DNA of 64,000 nt from Ectobius pallidus. Its lineage: Eukaryota; Arthropoda; Insecta; Blattodea; Ectobiidae. The notes under the pieces are model-generated. The model did no database searches. It was not told where the DNA came from and saw only the letters and a program-made list of their open reading frames with translations. The position numbers and the translations under genes were made by a program. Shown one piece after another: positions 11,943-21,600 of this stretch. The stretch spans positions 18,884,629 through 18,948,628 of the forward strand of contig CAXKWD010000006.1 in NCBI GenBank assembly GCA_964059195.1. Direction: 5' to 3'. Each line of letters begins with the position of its first letter. Position 1 is the stretch's first letter.

Positions 11943-12712
11943 GTCGGAGCGAGGAGCTACGATGCGGACGATGCCAGACAAAACAACACCGATCGCTTCC
12001 ATCTACCAGCCCATAGCGGGGACGGAGTAGCCCGTCCAACGATGCTGGGAGAGGAGGCCACACCTTCCGGTGTACGTTTACAGGTATGTAGTGAAATTAT
12101 TATTATTTCAGTGATTGTACAAGATATTATTATTATTATTTCTATGATGGTACAAGACATCGAACTTATTTTTTCCTTATAAAACTCAGTATTACTTTTT
12201 CCATGTTACTGAATGTGAGACTTTATATTTCAGTGATTAAACAAGACAGAAAACTTAATTTTGTTAATTTTTTCCACGTTACTGAATGTGAGACTTTATA
12301 TTTTAATGATTAAACAAGACAGAAAACTTATTTTTTATCACAAAACTCATTATTATTTTTTATATTAGTACAGAACGGTTAAAATCAAGACATTAATCTC
12401 GTAAATCTTAATATTTTATATTTCTGTTGTTACAGAATACAAGTCCAGTGAGTGGGGATACCATGCAGACATCATCCATCCATCCAAACACCATCCATCC
12501 AGGGCATTCAGGTTTACATTTGCAGGTATGTTATTATTATGATTATTGTGCAAGACATCCAACATATTATTTTCTATATTAGTACAGAGCGGCTAAAATC
12601 AAGACATAAAACTCATAAATCTTAATATTTTATTTTTCTATTGTTACAGAACACAGAGTCCAACCGTCAGTCGCGACCTAGCGTTACCATGCTTATGCGT
12701 GATATTCCACAG
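11943..12712 (+). CDS. Zinc-finger/DNA polymerase B fusion, exons 2-4 (linker), left copy
   Basis: Three small exons: 11943-12083 (47 codons), 12436-12525 (30 codons) and 12650-12712 (21 codons). Each is flanked by ..AG acceptors and CAG|GTATG donors, all phase 0 and free of stops. Introns are 94, 352, 124 and 90 nt, typical of short arthropod introns. The encoded linker is polar and low in hydrophobics, without a known domain. Exons 3 and 4 both start Asn-Thr and carry a central Thr-Met. The 80 bp upstream of each (TTAGTACAGA..GGTTAAAATCAAGACAT-like) are near copies, so this exon-intron unit was duplicated in tandem. Intron 2 also holds a direct repeat built on ACTGAATGTGAGACTTTATA. Confidence 0.72.
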
Positions 12713-12802
12713 GTATGTACAGTGAAATGTCTTAGTGTTTTATTATTCCATACGCTTACGAAGGTCTAGATTGCTAATGTCGATATTTTTTCGTTATTAC
12801 AG

Positions 12803-15800
12803 AGTCAAGGTGGAATGGATCGCATCGCTGTGACCAACTCAACATCGGCGGAAACATGTGAGTTTTTACCCGTCGAAACAGCGTTCAGGTCACGACTGGC
12901 AACATATGCAGCATTAAATTTCCCAGCCGGCGATATGGAATCTGTCCTGTCGTCGTGTCAGTATAAAATTGAAAACCTTCTGTCAGATTCACTGTCAAAA
13001 TTTGCATCAATTAAATTTAATATTTTTGTAGAGTGTGAATTTAATCATCTAGAGCTAAATTCTTGTTTGAGAAATTTTAAGACAAAAAATGAAGCACTGC
13101 TTAGAACATCAAATATTCACGAAGTAGTATCTAGACACATTTCTAAAATTCAAGCTGAGATGCAGGACAGTGAATTGCGAGGGTCTGGGTGGTTTTACAA
13201 TAAAATCCACAAAATTGAAATTCGTATCAATGAGTACTTGCCATTTGCAGGGCGTAGGCATATGATCCTCCCTGGTAAATTCCAGCATCTGAAGTCATTA
13301 ATTAATATTGATAATGATGATGAATTTTGTTTCAAGTATTGTGTATTATCAAAATTTATTGAGTCTGATAAGGATTTGTGGGTCAGTTATCTTACCAGAC
13401 CAGAGTTGGATATCAAGTACGATTGGAACTGTGTGAAATTCCCCGTTTCGATTCATGATATTGAAAAGTTTTCCAAAAGAAACAATATTTCGATCAATGT
13501 TTTCGGCCTCGAGGAGAAACGGGATGGGAAAAATATTTCTCATTTCGTATTTCCTATCAAAATTGTTGAAAAGGAATTAGATGATCATAGAGATCTTTTG
13601 TTTGTATGTAACGAGGAAAATTCACATTACATAGTCATTTCCGATTTCAACGCTTTTGTAAAGCCATTCATAACATCTCACGACCATAAGATCAGAGTTT
13701 GTAAACGATGTTTTACACATTTCGAATCGTATGCTGGTAAGTCTGCTGACGTAAGGTTGAAAGAGCATTTGGCAATATGCAACTCATTCAGCCCAGTCAG
13801 ATGCGAAATTCCTAAAAATCCTGAAGTTGTATTCAACAAGCCCGAATATTCGCAAAAGATTAGATTTGTCATCTATGCGGATTTCGAGTGTTTGCTGGAA
13901 CCGATATCAGGATGTTTGGGAGATCCGCAGAAAAGCTGGACTACTCCTTATCAGAAGCATAAACCTTTTAGTTATTGTTATTTTATCAAAGATGCTGAGG
14001 GCGCATATTCTCAACTGAGACTTTTTAGAGGGGAGGATGCCAGTGGCGAGTTTATGCGCTCGCTCGTTGCTGATGCTAAAGAAATTGATAAAATCTTGAA
14101 CAGCGTAAATAAGCCCATGACCCCTCTGACAGAAGATGAAATTAGGGTTTACAATAGCGCTACTATTTGCCATATTTGTGGTGAGGGTAACTTTACCGAT
14201 GTGAACTATAAAGTAAGGGACCATTGCCATGTTAGTGGTCGGTTCAGAGGAGCCGCCCACAGAAATTGTAATTTGAATTATAGGAACCAGGCATTTGTCC
14301 CTATTGTTTTGCATAACATGTCTAACTATGATGCTCATTTCATTGTGACAGAACTTGGTTTCGATGAAAACCGTATCAACGTTATTTGTAATAGTCAAGA
14401 AAAGTATGTGACATTTTCAAAATTTATTCCCTCCTCTTATTTGAAGAGGGGAGGTATGGAGTTAAGATTTATAGATTCGTTTCGGTTCATGGCAAGCAGC
14501 CTGGAAAAGCTAGCAAACAATCTACCTAAAGATAAATTTATAGAAACAGCAAAAGTATTTGGTGAAAACGCCGATTTGGTGTGTCGAAAGGGAGTGTTTC
14601 CCTACGACTACGTCACCTCAGTTGAAATTTTGAAGGAGAAGAAATTACCTCCCAAAGATGCATTTTATAATAGACTCGTGAATGAGAACGTCTCTGACCA
14701 AGACTACTCTCACGCGAGAAACGTTTGGAATTCTTTCTCGATCAGCTCATTAGGAGAATATTCAGACTTGTATTTAAAATCCGATGTTTTGATTTTGACC
14801 GACGTCTTTGAAAACTTTAGACAGATGTGTTTTGAGACGTACGGAATGGATTGTTTGTTCTATTCCACAGTTCCAGGCTTTGCTTACTCAGCTATGTTGA
14901 AGTTCACAAAGGTAAAATTACCGCTTTTGACCGATATGGATATGATCCAAATGTTTGAACGCGGGATAAGAGGTGGAATTTGTCAGTGTGTGACAAGGCA
15001 CGCTGTTGCAAACAATAACATGTGTGATGAATATGATGAGACAGCAAAAAAATCTTTTCTTTATTATGTCGATGCCAATAACCTATATGGTTATGCGATG
15101 TCCCAGGCATTGCCGTCAGGCGAGTTCCGCTGGCTCGACAAACATGAGATAGCGTCCTTTGACATCATGTCCATACCGGTCAATTCTAAATTAGGATATG
15201 TGCTTGAGGTAGACATTGAATATCCAGACCATCTTCACGATGCTCATTCTGATCTCCCTTTCTGTGCAGAGATGAAATTTCCTTCAGGCAGCAGAAACAA
15301 AAAATTATTAACTACTTTGGAGCCAAAAGAAAAATATGTCGTTCATCACACGGTACTTAAGCAAGCCGTGCAACACGGACTGAGGTTATCCAAGATCCAT
15401 AGAGTTATCGAATTTCAACAAAGCTGCTGGTTGAAACCCTACATTGACTATAACACGGCCAAGCGTAGAGCTGCAGCCAACAACTTTGAGAAAGACTTTT
15501 TTAAATTGATGAATAACGCCGTTTTTGGCAAGACTATGGAAAATGTAAGGAAACGTATCAATTTTCGGCTTGTATCAAGTGAGAAGGAAATTCGAAAGCT
15601 GATAGCCAAAAGTAACTTTATGGATAGAACAATTTATAACGAAAACTTGGTTGGTGTCCATCTAGCAAAAACTAGTTTAGTGTTTGATAAGGCCATCTAT
15701 GTTGGCATGTCTATTTTGGAAATTTCGAAAACTAGGATGTATGAGTTCCATTATGATACCATGAAAAATTTTTATAAAGAAGGATTGAAATTGTGCTACA

Positions 15801-16318
15801 TGGACACGGACAGCTTCGTCTATAGAATTGAAACGGATGACCTCTTCCGTGATATGATGCATTTCCGAGATGAGCTGGATACTAGCGTCTACCCACCCGA
15901 ACATCCCTTGTTTTCAAACGAAAACAAGGCGGTGGTCGGGAAATTCAAAGATGAAGGAGCTGGTCACTCCATAAAGGCGTTCGTAGGTCTGCGAGCGAAA
16001 ATGTACGCCATAAAATTTAATGATATGGTCATCAAAAAATTGAAAGGCGTTAAGAAAAACGTCATTGACAAAGATGTCAGCTTTGAAGATTATGTTGGTT
16101 GTCTACAGAGCGGACAGTCAACATTCTCGTTAAACAGATCCATCAGATCATACAAGCATAATGTATTTTCGATTTCGATGAATAAATTAACTTTATCTGG
16201 CAACGACGACAAGCGTCATATTATGGAAAATTGTGTGGACACTCTCGCTCACGGACACTACAAAATCAGGGAGGAGGAGTGTGATGATGAACCTCCTACT
16301 AAAAAATGTAAATTGTAA
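12803..16318 (+). CDS. Zinc-finger/DNA polymerase B fusion, exon 5 (polymerase), left copy
   Basis: The large last exon adds 4 residues ahead of Met 12815 and then 1,167 more up to TAA 16316-16318. Numbered from 12815, the family B motifs are complete. Exo I is D356-F-E358, Exo II N501..Y505-D506..H508, Exo III Y653xxxD657, Pol A D753 in DANNLYG, Pol B K897..N901..F904-G905, and Pol C Y995-M-D997-T-D999-S. FKDE and KLKG motifs lie near 1042 and 1073. Proofreading and polymerase residues are all present. The 144-residue gap between Pol A and Pol B leaves room for the TPR2-type insertion of protein-primed enzymes. Between Exo I and II lies a Zn-binding HNH/endonuclease VII-like segment (C452, C455, D469-H-C-H472, H482, C485). 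The family is known from Polinton-type elements in arthropods and cnidarians. No frameshift or stop occurs, so it looks functional. Confidence 0.93.
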   Translation, partial: SQGGMDRIAVTNSTSAETCEFLPVETAFRSRLATYAALNFPAGDMESVLSSCQYKIENLLSDSLSKFASIKFNIFVECEFNHLELNSCLRNFKTKNEALLRTSNIHEVVSRHISKIQAEMQDSELRGSGWFYNKIHKIEIRINEYLPFAGRRHMILPGKFQHLKSLINIDNDDEFCFKYCVLSKFIESDKDLWVSYLTRPELDIKYDWNCVKFPVSIHDIEKFSKRNNISINVFGLEEKRDGKNISHFVFPIKIVEKELDDHRDLLFVCNEENSHYIVISDFNAFVKPFITSHDHKIRVCKRCFTHFESYAGKSADVRLKEHLAICNSFSPVRCEIPKNPEVVFNKPEYSQKIRFVIYADFECLLEPISGCLGDPQKSWTTPYQKHKPFSYCYFIKDAEGAYSQLRLFRGEDASGEFMRSLVADAKEIDKILNSVNKPMTPLTEDEIRVYNSATICHICGEGNFTDVNYKVRDHCHVSGRFRGAAHRNCNLNYRNQAFVPIVLHNMSNYDAHFIVTELGFDENRINVICNSQEKYVTFSKFIPSSYLKRGGMELRFIDSFRFMASSLEKLANNLPKDKFIETAKVFGENADLVCRKGVFPYDYVTSVEILKEKKLPPKDAFYNRLVNENVSDQDYSHARNVWNSFSISSLGEYSDLYLKSDVLILTDVFENFRQMCFETYGMDCLFYSTVPGFAYSAMLKFTKVKLPLLTDMDMIQMFERGIRGGICQCVTRHAVANNNMCDEYDETAKKSFLYYVDANNLYGYAMSQALPSGEFRWLDKHEIASFDIMSIPVNSKLGYVLEVDIEYPDHLHDAHSDLPFCAEMKFPSGSRNKKLLTTLEPKEKYVVHHTVLKQAVQHGLRLSKIHRVIEFQQSCWLKPYIDYNTAKRRAAANNFEKDFFKLMNNAVFGKTMENVRKRINFRLVSSEKEIRKLIAKSNFMDRTIYNENLVGVHLAKTSLVFDKAIYVGMSILEISKTRMYEFHYDTMKNFYKEGLKLCYMDTDSFVYRIETDDLFRDMMHFRDELDTSVYPPEHPLFSNENKAVVGKFKDEGAGHSIKAFVGLRAKMYAIKFNDMVIKKLKGVKKNVIDKDVSFEDYVGCLQSGQSTFSLNRSIRSYKHNVFSISMNKLTLSGNDDKRHIMENCVDTLAHGHYKIREEECDDEPPTKKCKL

Positions 16319-16666
16319 AAATGTATATTTGTTTATAGACTTTGCTTTATGAAATATTATCTGTAATTTATATGATGTAAGAAAGAATCAATATTTATAT
16401 TCTGTATGATGTATGATACATTAAACGATGTATGAAGCATTAAAATGTTACTGTTATCCCATGATTTTTTTATTATTATATGATGTATGATACAATATTT
16501 GTAATACTTATGATGTGAGAATTGTAATACATATGATATGAAAAATATTATACTTTGTATAATCTGTGTTAAAATAAAATATTAAACAGATGCACTATCT
16601 TTAATTTTATCCCCGAGCTTAAAAATCCCACTCCCTACACATATACCTCCTTCCTCCCTCTTTTTT
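16319..16666. other. 3' untranslated zone of the left polymerase gene
   Basis: AT-rich sequence after the stop with recurring TATGATGTATGATAC-like words (about 16370-16530). It leads to the poly(A) signal and to a short pyrimidine-rich stretch that precedes the 30-bp repeats. No coding frame was seen. Confidence 0.6.
16573..16578 (+). terminator. Poly(A) signal AATAAA of the left polymerase gene
   Basis: AATAAA 255 nt after the stop codon in an AT-rich 3' region; mirrored at 18416-18421. It is the most plausible 3' end signal before the repeat zone. Confidence 0.5.
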
Positions 16667-16806
16667 CTAGGCAGAACTAGTCTAGACTGGTTTTTTCTAG
16701 ACAGAACTAGTATGGATTGGATTTCTCTAGACTGAACTAGTATGAACTGGTTTCTTCTAGGTAGATCTAGTCTGGACTGGTTTTTTCTAGTCAGAACTAG
16801 TCTAGG
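16667..16806. repeat. Five 30-bp tandem units (CTAG..GAACTAGT), left arm
   Basis: Units start with CTAG at 16667, 16697, 16727, 16757 and 16787 (the last partial), each holding CAGAACTAGT-like and CTGGTTTTTTCTAG words. CTAG/ACTAGT are self-complementary, so each unit can form small hairpins. Mirrored at 18188-18327. Confidence 0.85.
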
Positions 16807-16878
16807 CGTAGTCCACGACGGTAAGTATCCTTTTTTTTTATCAAGAACATGAAATATAACAAGAACAAGAAATATAAC

Positions 16879-17106
16879 AAGACCAAGACCAAAACCAAGA
16901 CCAAAACCAAGACCAAGACCAAGACCAAGACCAAGACCAAGACCAAGACCAAGACCAAGACCAAGACCAAGACCAAGACCAAGACCAAGACCAAGACCAA
17001 GACCAAGACCAAGACCAAGACCAAGACCAAGACCAAGACCAAGACCAAGACCAAGACCAAGACCAAGACCAAGACCAAGACCAAGACCAAGACCAAGACC
17101 AAGACC
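16879..17106. repeat. (AAGACC)38 microsatellite, left arm
   Basis: Thirty-eight hexamers, with AAAACC variants at units 3 and 5. The mirror array (17888-18115) is the same length but has the variants at units 2 and 4. Long open frames here on both strands (Lys-Thr, Leu-Gly, Leu-Val or Ser-Trp repeats) are by-products of the hexamer and not genes. Confidence 0.95.
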
Positions 17107-17179
17107 GAGACCGAGAAACAAGACCATGACCAAGACCGAGAGACAAGACCAAGACCAAGACCGAGAAACAAGACCAAGA

Positions 17180-17375
17180 CCGAGAACGAAACGAGACGAG
17201 AACGATGCGAGACGAGAACGAAACGAGAACGAAACGAGAACTAAATATACAGAGAAATAGACCTAAAACGAGAACTAAACGAGAACGAAACGATACGAGA
17301 ACGAGATGAGACGAGAACTAAACGAGAACGAAACGATACGAGAACGAGATGAGACGAGAACTAAACGAAAACGAA
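17180..17375. repeat. Degenerate AACGAG/ACGAGA repeat, left arm
   Basis: Purine-rich repeats of GAACGAAACGAG and GAACTAAACGAG type, including a duplicated block of about 54 bp at about 17270-17370. Mirrored at 17619-17814. Confidence 0.8.
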
Positions 17376-17447
17376 TTAGGCTAGGTAGGTTATGTTGGGT
17401 TAGGTTATGTTAGGTTAGGTTAGGTTATGATAGGTTACGTTAGGTTA
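17376..17447. repeat. TTAGG-like pentamer tract, left arm
   Basis: Irregular run of TTAGG/TTATG/TTACG pentamers, including consecutive perfect TTAGG units, within 10 bp of the palindrome centre. TTAGG is the ancestral insect telomere unit, but short tracts like this are also scattered in insect genomes. Mirrored at 17547-17618. Confidence 0.7.
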
Positions 17448-17453
17448 GCAGGA

Positions 17454-17540
17454 CGATATTTTAAAATTATTTCTAGAAACATTGATAAAATGTGCCAAGG
17501 AACTTAGCCTTTCTATCAATGTAGAAATGATTTTAAAATA
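17454..17540. other. Asymmetric centre of the palindrome
   Basis: 87 bp where the arms stop being identical. It is itself an imperfect inverted repeat: ATATTTTAAAATTATTTCTA on the left pairs with the same word carrying one substitution on the right, plus a 3-nt and a 4-nt length difference. ATTGATA (17481-17487) and TATCAAT (17514-17520) enclose a 26-nt loop. This looks like the ancestral foldback site from which the arms were copied. Confidence 0.8.
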
Positions 17541-18415
17541 TCCTGCTAACCTAACGTAACCTATCATAACCTAACCTAACCTAACATAACCTAACCCAAC
17601 ATAACCTACCTAGCCTAATTCGTTTTCGTTTAGTTCTCGTCTCATCTCGTTCTCGTATCGTTTCGTTCTCGTTTAGTTCTCGTCTCATCTCGTTCTCGTA
17701 TCGTTTCGTTCTCGTTTAGTTCTCGTTTTAGGTCTATTTCTCTGTATATTTAGTTCTCGTTTCGTTCTCGTTTCGTTCTCGTCTCGCATCGTTCTCGTCT
17801 CGTTTCGTTCTCGGTCTTGGTCTTGTTTCTCGGTCTTGGTCTTGGTCTTGTCTCTCGGTCTTGGTCATGGTCTTGTTTCTCGGTCTCGGTCTTGGTCTTG
17901 GTCTTGGTCTTGGTCTTGGTCTTGGTCTTGGTCTTGGTCTTGGTCTTGGTCTTGGTCTTGGTCTTGGTCTTGGTCTTGGTCTTGGTCTTGGTCTTGGTCT
18001 TGGTCTTGGTCTTGGTCTTGGTCTTGGTCTTGGTCTTGGTCTTGGTCTTGGTCTTGGTCTTGGTCTTGGTCTTGGTCTTGGTCTTGGTCTTGGTTTTGGT
18101 CTTGGTTTTGGTCTTGTTATATTTCTTGTTCTTGTTATATTTCATGTTCTTGATAAAAAAAAAGGATACTTACCGTCGTGGACTACGCCTAGACTAGTTC
18201 TGACTAGAAAAAACCAGTCCAGACTAGATCTACCTAGAAGAAACCAGTTCATACTAGTTCAGTCTAGAGAAATCCAATCCATACTAGTTCTGTCTAGAAA
18301 AAACCAGTCTAGACTAGTTCTGCCTAGAAAAAAGAGGGAGGAAGGAGGTATATGTGTAGGGAGTGGGATTTTTAAGCTCGGGGATAAAATTAAAGATAGT
18401 GCATCTGTTTAATAT

Positions 18416-18421
18416 TTTATT
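18416..18421 (-). terminator. Poly(A) signal of the right polymerase gene
   Basis: TTTATT, the complement of AATAAA, mirrors 16573-16578. The two genes converge, with their 3' ends about 1.8 kb apart across the palindrome centre. Confidence 0.5.
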
Positions 18422-18675
18422 TTAACACAGATTATACAAAGTATAATATTTTTCATATCATATGTATTACAATTCTCACATCATAAGTATTACAAATATT
18501 GTATCATACATCATATAATAATAAAAAAATCATGGGATAACAGTAACATTTTAATGCTTCATACATCGTTTAATGTATCATACATCATACAGAATATAAA
18601 TATTGATTCTTTCTTACATCATATAAATTACAGATAATATTTCATAAAGCAAAGTCTATAAACAAATATACATTT

Positions 18676-21600
18676 TTACAATTTACATTTTTTAGTAGGA
18701 GGTTCATCATCACACTCCTCCTCCCTGATTTTGTAGTGTCCGTGAGCGAGAGTGTCCACACAATTTTCCATAATATGACGCTTGTCGTCGTTGCCAGATA
18801 AAGTTAATTTATTCATCGAAATCGAAAATACATTATGCTTGTATGATCTGATGGATCTGTTTAACGAGAATGTTGACTGTCCGCTCTGTAGACAACCAAC
18901 ATAATCTTCAAAGCTGACATCTTTGTCAATGACGTTTTTCTTAACGCCTTTCAATTTTTTGATGACCATATCATTAAATTTTATGGCGTACATTTTCGCT
19001 CGCAGACCTACGAACGCCTTTATGGAGTGACCAGCTCCTTCATCTTTGAATTTCCCGACCACCGCCTTGTTTTCGTTTGAAAACAAGGGATGTTCGGGTG
19101 GGTAGACGCTAGTATCCAGCTCATCTCGGAAATGCATCATATCACGGAAGAGGTCATCCGTTTCAATTCTATAGACGAAGCTGTCCGTGTCCATGTAGCA
19201 CAATTTCAATCCTTCTTTATAAAAATTTTTCATGGTATCATAATGGAACTCATACATCCTAGTTTTCGAAATTTCCAAAATAGACATGCCAACATAGATG
19301 GCCTTATCAAACACTAAACTAGTTTTTGCTAGATGGACACCAACCAAGTTTTCGTTATAAATTGTTCTATCCATAAAGTTACTTTTGGCTATCAGCTTTC
19401 GAATTTCCTTCTCACTTGATACAAGCCGAAAATTGATACGTTTCCTTACATTTTCCATAGTCTTGCCAAAAACGGCGTTATTCATCAATTTAAAAAAGTC
19501 TTTCTCAAAGTTGTTGGCTGCAGCTCTACGCTTGGCCGTGTTATAGTCAATGTAGGGTTTCAACCAGCAGCTTTGTTGAAATTCGATAACTCTATGGATC
19601 TTGGATAACCTCAGTCCGTGTTGCACGGCTTGCTTAAGTACCGTGTGATGAACGACATATTTTTCTTTTGGCTCCAAAGTAGTTAATAATTTTTTGTTTC
19701 TGCTGCCTGAAGGAAATTTCATCTCTGCACAGAAAGGGAGATCAGAATGAGCATCGTGAAGATGGTCTGGATATTCAATGTCTACCTCAAGCACATATCC
19801 TAATTTAGAATTGACCGGTATGGACATGATGTCAAAGGACGCTATCTCATGTTTGTCGAGCCAGCGGAACTCGCCTGACGGCAATGCCTGGGACATCGCA
19901 TAACCATATAGGTTATTGGCATCGACATAATAAAGAAAAGATTTTTTTGCTGTCTCATCATATTCATCACACATGTTATTGTTTGCAACAGCGTGCCTTG
20001 TCACACACTGACAAATTCCACCTCTTATCCCGCGTTCAAACATTTGGATCATATCCATATCGGTCAAAAGCGGTAATTTTACCTTTGTGAACTTCAACAT
20101 AGCTGAGTAAGCAAAGCCTGGAACTGTGGAATAGAACAAACAATCCATTCCGTACGTCTCAAAACACATCTGTCTAAAGTTTTCAAAGACGTCGGTCAAA
20201 ATCAAAACATCGGATTTTAAATACAAGTCTGAATATTCTCCTAATGAGCTGATCGAGAAAGAATTCCAAACGTTTCTCGCGTGAGAGTAGTCTTGGTCAG
20301 AGACGTTCTCATTCACGAGTCTATTATAAAATGCATCTTTGGGAGGTAATTTCTTCTCCTTCAAAATTTCAACTGAGGTGACGTAGTCGTAGGGAAACAC
20401 TCCCTTTCGACACACCAAATCGGCGTTTTCACCAAATACTTTTGCTGTTTCTATAAATTTATCTTTAGGTAGATTGTTTGCTAGCTTTTCCAGGCTGCTT
20501 GCCATGAACCGAAACGAATCTATAAATCTTAACTCCATACCTCCCCTCTTCAAATAAGAGGAGGGAATAAATTTTGAAAATGTCACATACTTTTCTTGAC
20601 TATTACAAATAACGTTGATACGGTTTTCATCGAAACCAAGTTCTGTCACAATGAAATGAGCATCATAGTTAGACATGTTATGCAAAACAATAGGGACAAA
20701 TGCCTGGTTCCTATAATTCAAATTACAATTTCTGTGGGCGGCTCCTCTGAACCGACCACTAACATGGCAATGGTCCCTTACTTTATAGTTCACATCGGTA
20801 AAGTTACCCTCACCACAAATATGGCAAATAGTAGCGCTATTGTAAACCCTAATTTCATCTTCTGTCAGAGGGGTCATGGGCTTATTTACGCTGTTCAAGA
20901 TTTTATCAATTTCTTTAGCATCAGCAACGAGCGAGCGCATAAACTCGCCACTGGCATCCTCCCCTCTAAAAAGTCTCAGTTGAGAATATGCGCCCTCAGC
21001 ATCTTTGATAAAATAACAATAACTAAAAGGTTTATGCTTCTGATAAGGAGTAGTCCAGCTTTTCTGCGGATCTCCCAAACATCCTGATATCGGTTCCAGC
21101 AAACACTCGAAATCCGCATAGATGACAAATCTAATCTTTTGCGAATATTCGGGCTTGTTGAATACAACTTCAGGATTTTTAGGAATTTCGCATCTGACTG
21201 GGCTGAATGAGTTGCATATTGCCAAATGCTCTTTCAACCTTACGTCAGCAGACTTACCAGCATACGATTCGAAATGTGTAAAACATCGTTTACAAACTCT
21301 GATCTTATGGTCGTGAGATGTTATGAATGGCTTTACAAAAGCGTTGAAATCGGAAATGACTATGTAATGTGAATTTTCCTCGTTACATACAAACAAAAGA
21401 TCTCTATGATCATCTAATTCCTTTTCAACAATTTTGATAGGAAATACGAAATGAGAAATATTTTTCCCATCCCGTTTCTCCTCGAGGCCGAAAACATTGA
21501 TCGAAATATTGTTTCTTTTGGAAAACTTTTCAATATCATGAATCGAAACGGGGAATTTCACACAGTTCCAATCGTACTTGATATCCAACTCTGGTCTGGT

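Larger units (their letters stand above)
9627..17453. repeat. Left arm of the giant palindrome (7,827 bp)
   Basis: Pairs base for base with 17541-25367 at a constant coordinate sum of 34994, checked at the tips, the gene boundaries, all five exons, the poly(A) signal, the repeats and the inner edge. The only differences noticed are in the AAGACC array (16879-17106), where interrupting AAAACC units are shifted by one unit between arms. Confidence 0.92.

Noticed and set aside
13907..14398. 163-codon antisense frame inside the polymerase exon (mirrored at 20596-21087)
   Set aside because: Lies opposite conserved polymerase codons; an antisense shadow without motifs.
17376..17447. Genuine telomere array
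   Set aside because: Only a few imperfect TTAGG units, internal to the element; a telomere would be far longer and regular.
16582..18412. Long open frames of Leu-Gly, Leu-Val, Ser-Trp or Lys-Thr repeats on both strands around the palindrome centre
   Set aside because: They are translations of the AAGACC hexamer in all frames, with no start context, conservation or domain; low-complexity artefacts.
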